Shown piece by piece: positions 1 through 5,313 of a stretch of 5,313 bases of DNA. Each line of letters begins with the position of its first letter. The stretch's first letter is position 1. The DNA lies in NCBI GenBank assembly GCA_029937635.1, contig JAPYPM010000167.1:1-5313 (forward strand), in the 5' to 3' direction. The translations under genes were made by a program, and so were the position numbers. Origin of the DNA: Nitrospinaceae bacterium (GTDB taxonomy: Bacteria; Nitrospinota; Nitrospinia; Nitrospinales; VA-1). The notes under the pieces were generated by a model that was not told where the DNA came from, made no database searches, and saw only the letters and a program-made list of their open reading frames with translations.

Positions 1-2
1 CG

Positions 3-95
3 TCAGAACTAGCTTATCTTAAAAATATTCCCAATAAAAAAGAATTGAAAACTCTTTTCGAAATGGCAGGGATTTTTTCTGCTCAAGAAGCTTAA
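3..95 (+). CDS. C-terminal tail of an unidentified protein (5' end outside window)
   Basis: Reading frame 3 of the plus strand is open from the left edge to a TAA at 93-95 and gives 30 residues, ending in AGIFSAQEA. The codons look coding: purine-rich first positions, A/T-rich third positions and a plausible lysine- and leucine-rich helical C-terminus (KKELKTLFEMAG). The other two plus frames hit stops within seven codons. It converges on the minus-strand cluster. I do not recognise the family, and 30 residues are too few to name one. The open stretch is short enough to occur by chance, so confidence is moderate. A minus-strand frame over the same bases is also open but less convincing. Confidence 0.45.
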   Translation, partial: SELAYLKNIPNKKELKTLFEMAGIFSAQEA

Positions 96-391
96 GCTTA
101 TCACACTCTTTGGCATCCTTGTGTTGGCAATCGGCATTGCCTTTCTCGCAAGGAACTGAAAACAAAGAAATGATAATCAAATTAATTTTTACTGCGATAT
201 GAACGAAGAATACCGAGCTTAGTTGAAACAGGAGGGGGGTGCCAAAGGTTAACATCTACCGATCAAAACCTTAGCTTTAGTTAACACTTTTCAACATTTA
301 ATAGAACCTGTTGTTTGGTATAAGGAAGTCCGTGCTTTTGTTAATATAAAGAAACCTATTTAATAAGGCTATAATGAAAAGTCAATTATCT
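96..391. other. Convergent intergenic region without a convincing gene
   Basis: This stretch lies between the end of the putative plus-strand gene and the end of mltG, so it is where two transcripts would meet. It contains a two-stage hairpin at 116-154, a G6 run at 234-239, a short AAGGTT/AACCTT inverted repeat (245-250 with 267-272) and two copies of GTTAACA (248-254 and 280-286). No stem followed by a U-tract is visible on either strand, so I call no classical rho-independent terminator. The one long open frame here (19-255, minus) lacks a good ribosome-binding site and runs antisense through the likelier plus-strand gene tail. Confidence 0.5.
116..154 (+). repeat. Two-stage inverted repeat (RNA hairpin candidate)
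   Basis: An inner stem GGCAAT (126-131) pairs with ATTGCC (136-141) around a CGGC tetraloop. An outer stem pairs 116-123 with 147-154 over eight base pairs, including one T-G wobble (122 with 148). An asymmetric pyrimidine internal loop separates the two stems. The wobble pairs only in plus-strand RNA, so the fold favours a transcript running off the plus-strand gene that ends 20 bases earlier. No T-run follows the hairpin, so it could be a 3'-end stabiliser or a factor-assisted terminator and not a classical terminator. Its function is inferred from position only. Confidence 0.35.
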
Positions 392-1432
392 TTAATTCTG
401 AGTCACTTTCTTTAATTGGTATTTTTGTACAGCGCGATTATGTTCCTTGAGATTCGAAGAAAAATAATGGCTACCATCTTTTCTAGAGACAAAATATAGA
501 TGTTTTGTCTTGATTGGGTTTAGTGCGGCTTCTATCGATTTTATTCCTGGATTGGCTATGGGGCCCGGAGGAAGTCCTTTATAACGATATGTGTTGTAGG
601 GGGAGTCTATTCTAAGGTCCTTTTTTCTAATATTCCCATCAAAGTTTTTAATAGCATAGATAACTGTAGGATCAGTTTGTAGGAGCATTTTTCTATGTAG
701 TCGGTTATGAAATACTGAGGAAATATGTTTTCGTTCCTTATTCATTCCGGTTTCCTTTTCGATTAAGGATGCTAGGGTGACGATTTCGTGAAGAGATAGA
801 TCTGAACTTTCGACTTGATCTAGTATTTGATGTTTTTTTACCTTTTCTTGAAACGTATTTAGCATAGTTCGAATAATTTTTTGTTCAGAGGTATGTTTGC
901 TGAAGTAGTATGTTTCGGGAAATAGATAGCCCTCTAACGAACTAGAAGTTATGTTTAGTTTTTTTATTAGGTCTTTGTTCATGCTTTCCTGAATGAATTG
1001 TTCTTTGTTGATTGATATTTTTTTAGCAACTAGTTCCGCAATTTCCTTGATACGGTAGCCTTCAGGGATGGTAATCGAGTGGAGGACGGTTTTTCCAGTA
1101 GTGATAGTATTGAGTATTTCCATGGGAGGCATGGACTGGTTTAGTTCATATTCTCCGATTTGTATATGCGCCTGTTTGTTACGTATATTCGCAAGTAAAC
1201 GGAATGCGCTAGCATTTTTAATTAAATTATGTGCTTTAAGGTCGTTAGATATTTTTTTTAGCGTTGCCCCTGCGGGGATACTTATAGTAACGGTTTGTGA
1301 TTTTTCGCTTACAGACACAGTTGCCTGATAGTAGAAAAAACCAGCTATTCCCCATATAAAAATAATGCTTCCGAAAAAAAGAGGTAATAAAATTGATTTT
1401 ATTTGTTTAGCCACAGTTTTACCAATGAACAT
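392..1432 (-). CDS. mltG: Endolytic murein transglycosylase MltG
   Basis: This 346-residue protein has the length and order of the MltG (YceG-like) family. That family cleaves nascent peptidoglycan strands at the inner membrane and is thought to set glycan chain length. One N-terminal membrane segment (about residues 13-35) follows a short basic cytoplasmic start. A LysM-like subdomain comes next (about 46-115, containing IPAGATLKKI and IGEYELNQSM), then the catalytic domain. Visible signatures are LEGYLFPETYYF (166-177), ASLIEKETG (221-229) with E225 as the probable catalytic acid by analogy with E. coli E218, LQTDPTVIYA (251-260), and YNTYRYKGLPPGPIANPG (279-296). The C-terminus YFVSRKDGSHYFS is also typical. 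The gene lies 22 bp after hisC and ends in TAA. The leader is U-rich without a Shine-Dalgarno sequence, but no other in-frame start precedes the membrane segment. Confidence 0.96.
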   Translation of the reverse strand: MFIGKTVAKQIKSILLPLFFGSIIFIWGIAGFFYYQATVSVSEKSQTVTISIPAGATLKKISNDLKAHNLIKNASAFRLLANIRNKQAHIQIGEYELNQSMPPMEILNTITTGKTVLHSITIPEGYRIKEIAELVAKKISINKEQFIQESMNKDLIKKLNITSSSLEGYLFPETYYFSKHTSEQKIIRTMLNTFQEKVKKHQILDQVESSDLSLHEIVTLASLIEKETGMNKERKHISSVFHNRLHRKMLLQTDPTVIYAIKNFDGNIRKKDLRIDSPYNTYRYKGLPPGPIANPGIKSIEAALNPIKTKHLYFVSRKDGSHYFSSNLKEHNRAVQKYQLKKVTQN

Positions 1433-1454
1433 GTATCATTATAAAAAAAATAAA

Positions 1455-2534
1455 TCACTCATCACCCATTGCATAGGCTTTTACTTCTGAAATAAAACGG
1501 TCGTTTTCATTTGTCGTTCCTACTGTGACTCTTAAACAGTTATGTAGTTTAGGGTGAGAACTTAGATTGCGAACCAAAATTCCGTTGTATATTAGATGGG
1601 TAAATAATTCGTCGGCGGAACGTTCTGTTCTAAATAAAATAAAATTAGAGTCTGTGGGAAATACAGTAATTGAGTTAATTTTTTCAAGCTCGTCTATTAA
1701 TCGGCTACGTTCATTAAGTATAGAATCAATTTGTCTTTGGACGACCTGAAAGTTATTAATCAAGTGTTCAGCGAAGCTTTGAGAAAGCATATTAGAGTTA
1801 TAGGGTAGACGCACCTTATTTACTTCTTGAATAATTAATGGGTCAGCTATACCAAAACCAACTCGCATAGCTGCTAGGCCAATCTTTGAAAAACTTCTCA
1901 AGACTACGAGGTTGTTATGATTTTTTATTTCACTGATAAAACTTTTTTTGGAAAAGTCATAATAGGCTTCATCGACAACTACGATACCTTCAAACTGTTC
2001 AATTACTTTACGTACCTCAGTTTCAGAAAAACAATTGCCCGTAGGGTTGTTTGGATAGCTCAAAAAAATTAATCGCGACTTATTTTTTTCTGCAGATTCC
2101 AAAATTAGGCTTGCCTTAAAGTCCCAATTACTATCGAGGGGTATATTTTTTGTCTTGATTCCTAGACTCTGAGATATGATTGCGTACATTGCAAAGGTAG
2201 GGTCAGGGATAATTATAGTATCTTCTTCCATGCAAAAAACTTGAAGAAGCAACAAGATGATTTCGTCGGAACCATTTCCAATAACCAGATGATCTGTTTT
2301 AGTATCTAATCTCTTTGCAATAGACTCCTTTAGATTTTTGCTGTCTGGGTCTGGGTACCTGTTTAGTGGAAAGTTTTTTAAAGATGCTGCAAATAGATCA
2401 TAGAGTTCTTTTGATGGTGGGAAAGGACTTTCATTAGCGTGAAGCTTGACCTCGGATCGAATATTTTCTATTGAGTAGGGTTTTAAGGAGCGAACATTAT
2501 CTTTTATTAGTTTTGCCAAATCAACATTAGACAT
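1455..2534 (-). CDS. hisC: Histidinol-phosphate aminotransferase (class I/II PLP aminotransferase)
   Basis: This 359-residue protein is a complete fold-type I PLP aminotransferase of the HisC type. HisC converts imidazole-acetol phosphate and glutamate to histidinol phosphate in histidine synthesis. Signatures in order are LHANESPFPPS (31-41), NRYPDP (58-63), GNGSDEI (86-92, phosphate binding), SYPNNPTG (159-166, N163 near the cofactor), VVDEAYYDF (186-194, D188 facing the pyridine nitrogen and Y191), SFSKIGLAAMRVG (214-226, K217 as Schiff-base lysine) and LRVTVGT (334-340, with carboxylate-binding R335). No other his gene is in view. Some HisC-like enzymes also act on aromatic amino acids, so the substrate is not settled. 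The start overlaps the gmk stop by one base (TAATG) behind a strong Shine-Dalgarno sequence, which indicates translational coupling. The stop is TGA. Confidence 0.95.
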   Translation of the reverse strand: MSNVDLAKLIKDNVRSLKPYSIENIRSEVKLHANESPFPPSKELYDLFAASLKNFPLNRYPDPDSKNLKESIAKRLDTKTDHLVIGNGSDEIILLLLQVFCMEEDTIIIPDPTFAMYAIISQSLGIKTKNIPLDSNWDFKASLILESAEKNKSRLIFLSYPNNPTGNCFSETEVRKVIEQFEGIVVVDEAYYDFSKKSFISEIKNHNNLVVLRSFSKIGLAAMRVGFGIADPLIIQEVNKVRLPYNSNMLSQSFAEHLINNFQVVQRQIDSILNERSRLIDELEKINSITVFPTDSNFILFRTERSADELFTHLIYNGILVRNLSSHPKLHNCLRVTVGTTNENDRFISEVKAYAMGDE

Positions 2535-3163
2535 TAGCTACCCTCCTCACCAAAGATTAAAGCCTTAATGTCTGGCGAAGAAGGTTGATATCGTTCCTTG
2601 CGAAACTGTTCTCCTGTTATAATGGACTGGAGATTGTCAGCGGTTTCTTCTACGTCGATATTGGTCAAGATATAATCATAAAGTGTTGACTGTTGTATTT
2701 CTTTTTTGCTTACTTCTAAGCGATATTGAATTTTATTAGCATTTTCGGTGCCACGTCTATTCAGCCTAACTTCCAGTTCTTTTAAGGATGGTGGCATTAT
2801 GAATATAAAAACAGCTTTATAGTTAATCTTTTTTAAAGACTGGGCTCCTTGAACGTCCAGTTCAATCAACACATCTTCTCCCTTATTGAGGTGACGACTT
2901 ATAGACTCTAAAGCTGTGCCATAGTAATTATTAAAAACTTTTGCCCACTCAAGAAATTCTCCATTCTGAATTTTTTTTTCAAAGTTTTTTTGAGAAATAA
3001 AATGATAGTGTGTGCCATCTGCTTCTCCTTCACGAGGTTCCCTTGTAGTATGAGAGATGCTTAATTTAAGGTTAGGACGTTTCTGTTTTAACAATTGGCA
3101 CACTGTGGTTTTGCCTGTTCCTGATGGAGCGGAGAGTATAAATATTATCCCTTTTGATTCCAT
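2534..3163 (-). CDS. gmk: Guanylate kinase
   Basis: This 209-residue protein matches guanylate kinase, the cytosolic enzyme that phosphorylates GMP to GDP with ATP, in length (usually about 205) and motifs. The Walker A loop is APSGTGKTT (12-20, K18 contacting phosphate). The GMP-binding part has SHTTREPREGE (37-47, including S37, R41 and R44), THYHF (51-55, Y53) and EFLEWAKVFNNYYGT (69-83, E72 and Y81). VLIELDVQGAQ (98-108) carries D103. The arginine-rich lid is RLNRRGTE, and IFIMPPS precedes it. It follows yicC by 78 bp, a common bacterial neighbour pair. hisC follows, where rpoZ is often found. A probable promoter lies in the upstream gap. No strong ribosome-binding site precedes the ATG, but the Walker A loop begins at residue 12, as expected for this start. 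The coding strand has A7 and A9 runs close together (2971-2991) with the frame intact. Confidence 0.97.
   Translation of the reverse strand: MESKGIIFILSAPSGTGKTTVCQLLKQKRPNLKLSISHTTREPREGEADGTHYHFISQKNFEKKIQNGEFLEWAKVFNNYYGTALESISRHLNKGEDVLIELDVQGAQSLKKINYKAVFIFIMPPSLKELEVRLNRRGTENANKIQYRLEVSKKEIQQSTLYDYILTNIDVEETADNLQSIITGEQFRKERYQPSSPDIKALIFGEEGS
2542..2548 (-). promoter_or_regulatory. Strong Shine-Dalgarno sequence for hisC
   Basis: The minus strand reads GAGGAGG here, seven bases before the hisC ATG at 2534. It lies inside the last codons of gmk. It is the best ribosome-binding site in the window and fixes the hisC start at the TAATG overlap. Confidence 0.8.
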
Positions 3164-3201
3164 TAGAGTCTGTTAACGAGGTTCAGTGTATTGGAGGTAA
3201 A

Positions 3202-3231
3202 ATTATATTTTTCTTTAGTTTGTCGAGTAAA
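3202..3231 (-). promoter_or_regulatory. Candidate sigma-70-type promoter for gmk-hisC-mltG
   Basis: The minus strand carries a perfect -10 hexamer TATAAT at 3207-3202. A -35-like TTTACT lies at 3231-3226, four of six matches to TTGACA, with an 18-base spacer. It sits in the only sizeable gap inside the cluster. A start about seven bases downstream would give a leader of roughly 30 nucleotides before the gmk ATG. The -35 is weak and AT-rich DNA yields TATAAT by chance, so this is a candidate only. Confidence 0.45.
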
Positions 3232-3241
3232 CTGTAAATGA

Positions 3242-4123
3242 TTACTCTATGTTGGCTAATTGCTCTCGAATTTTTTCTAGGCAGCTTTTCATCTCTATTA
3301 CAGCTCTTGAAACTTCAAGATCGATAGTTTTAGAGCCCGTGGTGTTTACCTCTCTATTGATTTCCTGAGTTAGAAACTCTAATTTACGTCCTTGAGGGTC
3401 ATTTGAGGCAACTAATATATTAAATTGCTCTAAGTGACTTTTGAGTCTAACAATTTCTTCAGTGACATCACAACGATCTGCTAATAAAGCAGATTCTTGA
3501 GCGATACGAGCGGGATCAATTTCAATACCACTAGTCAAGATCTGTATTTTTTCATTTAATTTGTCTTGGAATTTTTGGATAGTAATGGACTGCTTTGCTG
3601 CAATTGATTTTCTTAGGGTTTCAATACTACTTATTTGATTGAGAATATCCTTTTCCAGATTTCTCCCTTCATCTTCTCGCATTTTAATCAGATCCGTAAG
3701 AGCTCTATCGACTGATTGCATTACTATCTCTTCACATGAAAATTCAACTTTCTTGAGTTCCGATTTCACAACATCTCTTTGAGATAGAATCGTATTAATA
3801 TCAATTTCGCCTTTTAGTCCTAAACCATCTTGAATTTCTTTAAAAGCTTTTAGGTATTCAGTGGCGAGGGGAAGGTTAGGGTTCACTTCAAGGCCTGCTT
3901 CAGAGTCACCATTTTTTTCGATTGCGATGCTAATGTCGAATGAACCTCGGGCGCATTTAGTTTTTACCATTTTCTTTAATGGAAGCTCAAGGGGTGCAAG
4001 TGACTTTGGGAGGCGGGTGTTTATGTCTATGAACCGATTGTTTACCGAACGAATTTCTACCTTGCAAGTAAGGTCTTCGCTTTGATTTTCATATCTGGAA
4101 AACCCAGTCATACTTTTAAGCAT
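3242..4123 (-). CDS. yicC: YicC/YloC-family endoribonuclease
   Basis: This 293-residue protein is full length for the YicC family (E. coli YicC is 287). The family has been characterised as metal-dependent endoribonucleases acting in RNA decay, including of small RNAs in E. coli. The N-terminus MLKSMTGFSRYE (1-12) is the family hallmark, followed by EIRSVNNRFIDINTRLP (23-39). MREDEGRNLEKDI (148-160) begins a long helical, probably coiled-coil, region (about 150-240). The conserved C-terminal DUF1732 part includes ALLADRCDVTEEIVRLKSH (212-230) and GRKLEFLTQEINREVNTTGSK (245-265). The end EMKSCLEKIREQLANIE is also typical. It begins nine bases after the upstream reductase gene stop, so cotranscription is likely. 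No clear Shine-Dalgarno sequence precedes it, which fits coupling to the upstream gene. The stop is TAA. Confidence 0.95.
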   Translation of the reverse strand: MLKSMTGFSRYENQSEDLTCKVEIRSVNNRFIDINTRLPKSLAPLELPLKKMVKTKCARGSFDISIAIEKNGDSEAGLEVNPNLPLATEYLKAFKEIQDGLGLKGEIDINTILSQRDVVKSELKKVEFSCEEIVMQSVDRALTDLIKMREDEGRNLEKDILNQISSIETLRKSIAAKQSITIQKFQDKLNEKIQILTSGIEIDPARIAQESALLADRCDVTEEIVRLKSHLEQFNILVASNDPQGRKLEFLTQEINREVNTTGSKTIDLEVSRAVIEMKSCLEKIREQLANIE

Positions 4124-4132
4124 TAGTGTTAA

Positions 4133-5227
4133 TCAGGCTTTCTTAATAACTATTTTAAAGTGTCCATTAACTTTTTCCATGGAAAGGACTTCATGTCCAT
4201 CGTTTTTAATGCTTCTGGGAACATTCTTTTCTGGTTCCCCTAGATCTAGTAAAGCCTCAAGATGATCTCCAGATAACATGGTCTCTAGTTTAAGTTTCGT
4301 TTTAACGTAGTTGAATGGACATTTGACTCCCCGCAGATCTATTTTTTGAAAAGATTGGCCAGGACCTCTTTTTTTATCGTCACCACCAACACGTATTCTT
4401 AGAGATTTCTCGGATTGCATTTTGTTGTTAACGTCACGGCATTCTTCAGCAAGCTCACCGCAGTTCTGCACCCACCATGAAACGATGTCTTTGTTTGCTG
4501 TCGAGTTTTCTTTTTCATATCGTTCGCCCATTTCAGTAAATTTCCCAGACACAATCTCCATGTCTATGATAAGTGAGTGAAACTTTCTAATGCATTCCAG
4601 ATCATCATTGAAATCCATTCCTTCTGTGACCAGAAGAGCTCTTGCAGAAGCAACGGTTGAACGTTTCGCATGATCCATAGCTTGAGAGTAGTCTTCTTTC
4701 TCAAGGGCTAGTTTGCTTTGAAAATGAGCACGTTCAGCTTCGGCTAAGCGATCTGTTATCATGTCAGTGACCGCTCCTGCGCACTCTCCTTGACCTCGAT
4801 CTTCCAAGCTAAATTTTTCTTTAGATCCAAAATCAATATATGAATGAGGCGCTTCTTCAAGTTGAGGTAAGTCTCTTAGTGGATTAAGTAGTTCTCTAAA
4901 GAAATCCTTACCTTTTCGGTCAAAAAATTCTCCGAATGATTCATTAGTGAGTTTTTCATTTTTAAAGGAGTCTATGACTTGCCTCGTTGCTTGGGGTGCA
5001 TTTTTTGCTGGGATCTTAATTACTGAAGTACCAAAGATAACTTTATCCTCATCAATTCTACCCCCTAGCAATATTTCATAATGTGGGGCGAGAACTCCAT
5101 TTAGTTTTTTGGCTCCGCCATGAAATCCTATAGAAGCGATATGGTGTTGACCGCATGAGTTAGGGCAACCACTTGCCTTAATGGATATATGGTCTAATTC
5201 TTTAGAATGAGGAAAACCATTTTCCAT
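4133..5227 (-). CDS. C-terminal half of siroheme sulfite/nitrite reductase fused to a helical domain and a TusA-like domain
   Basis: Counting from the ATG at 5227, 364 residues are open, but the real gene almost certainly starts beyond the right edge. Residues 16-30 (IKASGCPNSCGQHHI) are the C-X3-C half (C21, C25) of the siroheme/[4Fe-4S] ligand motif of sulfite and nitrite reductases. FFDRKGKDFFRELLNPL (101-117) ends the reductase part. Residues about 130-275 are charged and helical with GECAG (147-151) and resemble HEPN-type helical bundles, though no clear R-X4-6-H motif is present. Residues 295-364 form a TusA-like domain: DLRGVKCPFNYVKTK (297-311) with candidate sulfur-carrier C303, then NVPRSIKNDGH (335-345). 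Family knowledge suggests six-electron reduction of sulfite or nitrite; coupling to the TusA cysteine is inference. The first ligand pair lies upstream and is interrupted by a stop (see 5228-5313), so this open frame alone could not be a working reductase. The stop is TGA, nine bases before yicC. Confidence 0.85.
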   Translation of the reverse strand: MENGFPHSKELDHISIKASGCPNSCGQHHIASIGFHGGAKKLNGVLAPHYEILLGGRIDEDKVIFGTSVIKIPAKNAPQATRQVIDSFKNEKLTNESFGEFFDRKGKDFFRELLNPLRDLPQLEEAPHSYIDFGSKEKFSLEDRGQGECAGAVTDMITDRLAEAERAHFQSKLALEKEDYSQAMDHAKRSTVASARALLVTEGMDFNDDLECIRKFHSLIIDMEIVSGKFTEMGERYEKENSTANKDIVSWWVQNCGELAEECRDVNNKMQSEKSLRIRVGGDDKKRGPGQSFQKIDLRGVKCPFNYVKTKLKLETMLSGDHLEALLDLGEPEKNVPRSIKNDGHEVLSMEKVNGHFKIVIKKA

Positions 5228-5313
5228 TTCTTCATTTAGGTGTTCTACCAGTCCTCGTGACGCTGTTATACCAAAATTGCATTATTCTGACACGGGACAG
5301 CAGGTAATATCTC
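5228..5313 (-). pseudogene. Upstream in-frame part of the reductase gene, interrupted by TAA
   Basis: In the frame of the downstream reductase segment, this stretch reads DITCCPVSE, then TAA (5284-5282), then CNFGITASRG and onward into the ATG at 5227. The flanks together match the first cluster-ligand motif of the family (C-X5-C, cysteines at 5299-5297 and 5281-5279). The second cysteine lies 38 residues before C21 of the downstream segment, close to the 39 between C440 and C479 in E. coli CysI. The stop takes the last X position of C-X5-C. The rest of the N-terminal half lies outside the window. This is either a damaged gene or a base error within 32 bases of the sequence end. One substitution (for example from TAT, TAC or TCA) restores an open frame. 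Confidence 0.75.

Noticed and set aside
19..255. Minus-strand 78-codon open frame with a hydrophobic N-terminus and several cysteines
   Set aside because: It has no good ribosome-binding site and its last third is antisense to the more coding-like plus-strand tail at 3-95. I recognise no family. It remains possible as a small membrane protein but is not supported.
296..375. Plus-strand -10-like boxes (TGGTATAAG near 316-324 and TATAAT at 370-375)
   Set aside because: Neither has a matching -35, and both would drive only antisense RNA into mltG. AT-rich DNA produces such hexamers often.
1068..1328. Plus-strand open frame of 86 codons
   Set aside because: It lies wholly antisense within mltG, which has full family motifs in its own frame.
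1443..1480. Possible rho-independent terminator between hisC and mltG (weak CCTAT/ATGGG stem and a T8 run)
   Set aside because: The stem is five pairs with a wobble, lies inside the hisC coding end and is separated from the T-run by more than ten bases, so it does not have terminator geometry.
1567..1749. Plus-strand open frame of 60 codons
   Set aside because: It is antisense to the conserved C-terminal part of hisC and has no recognisable protein features.
3861..4085. Plus-strand open frame of 74 codons
   Set aside because: It is antisense to the conserved N-terminal part of yicC.
4133..5227. Reading the 364-residue frame as a complete stand-alone protein starting at the ATG at 5227
   Set aside because: The sequence directly upstream in the same frame still encodes conserved reductase residues (CNFGITASRG), so the ATG is internal to a larger gene.
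5282..5284. Interpretation of the TAA as a recoded amino-acid codon or altered genetic code
   Set aside because: mltG, gmk and yicC end with TAA at family-typical lengths, and TAA is not the selenocysteine or pyrrolysine codon.

Overview
The window is AT-rich bacterial DNA. Almost all of it is one co-directional minus-strand gene cluster. In transcription order it holds: the C-terminal half of a siroheme [4Fe-4S] sulfite/nitrite reductase fused to a helical domain and a TusA-type domain; a YicC-family endoribonuclease; guanylate kinase (gmk); a histidinol-phosphate-type aminotransferase (hisC); and the septal murein transglycosylase MltG. The low GC content, the fused reductase and the gene order suggest an uncultured-type bacterium, but I cannot place it in a phylum. 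The order is not that of E. coli (no rpoZ after gmk, no tmk after mltG) nor of Bacillus (no remA between yicC/yloC and gmk).

Layout. Positions 1-95 appear to hold the last 30 codons of an unidentified plus-strand gene that converges on the cluster. Positions 96-391 are a convergent intergenic region with one good two-stage hairpin (116-154) and no convincing gene. mltG (392-1432), hisC (1455-2534), gmk (2534-3163), yicC (3242-4123) and the reductase-TusA gene (4133 to beyond the right edge) follow with gaps of 22, -1, 78 and 9 bp. hisC starts inside the gmk stop codon (TAATG) behind a strong Shine-Dalgarno sequence. The 78-bp gap before gmk carries a perfect TATAAT and is the best internal promoter candidate.

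The most notable observation is at the right edge. Reading the reductase frame upstream of its first ATG recovers the family's first cluster-ligand motif (C-X5-C), but a TAA stop sits exactly one codon before the second cysteine of that motif. The family sequence is continuous and in frame on both sides of the stop. It is therefore a point nonsense change, an assembly error near a contig end, or, much less likely, a readthrough site. At least three genes here end normally with TAA, which argues against codon reassignment.

Functionally the cluster mixes sulfur or nitrogen reduction, RNA turnover, GMP phosphorylation, amino-acid transamination and cell-wall processing. These look like housekeeping genes sharing transcription, not a dedicated system. 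I found no mobile element, CRISPR array, tRNA or rRNA, and no clear evidence of an undescribed system. The reductase/helical/TusA fusion is the part most worth following up.
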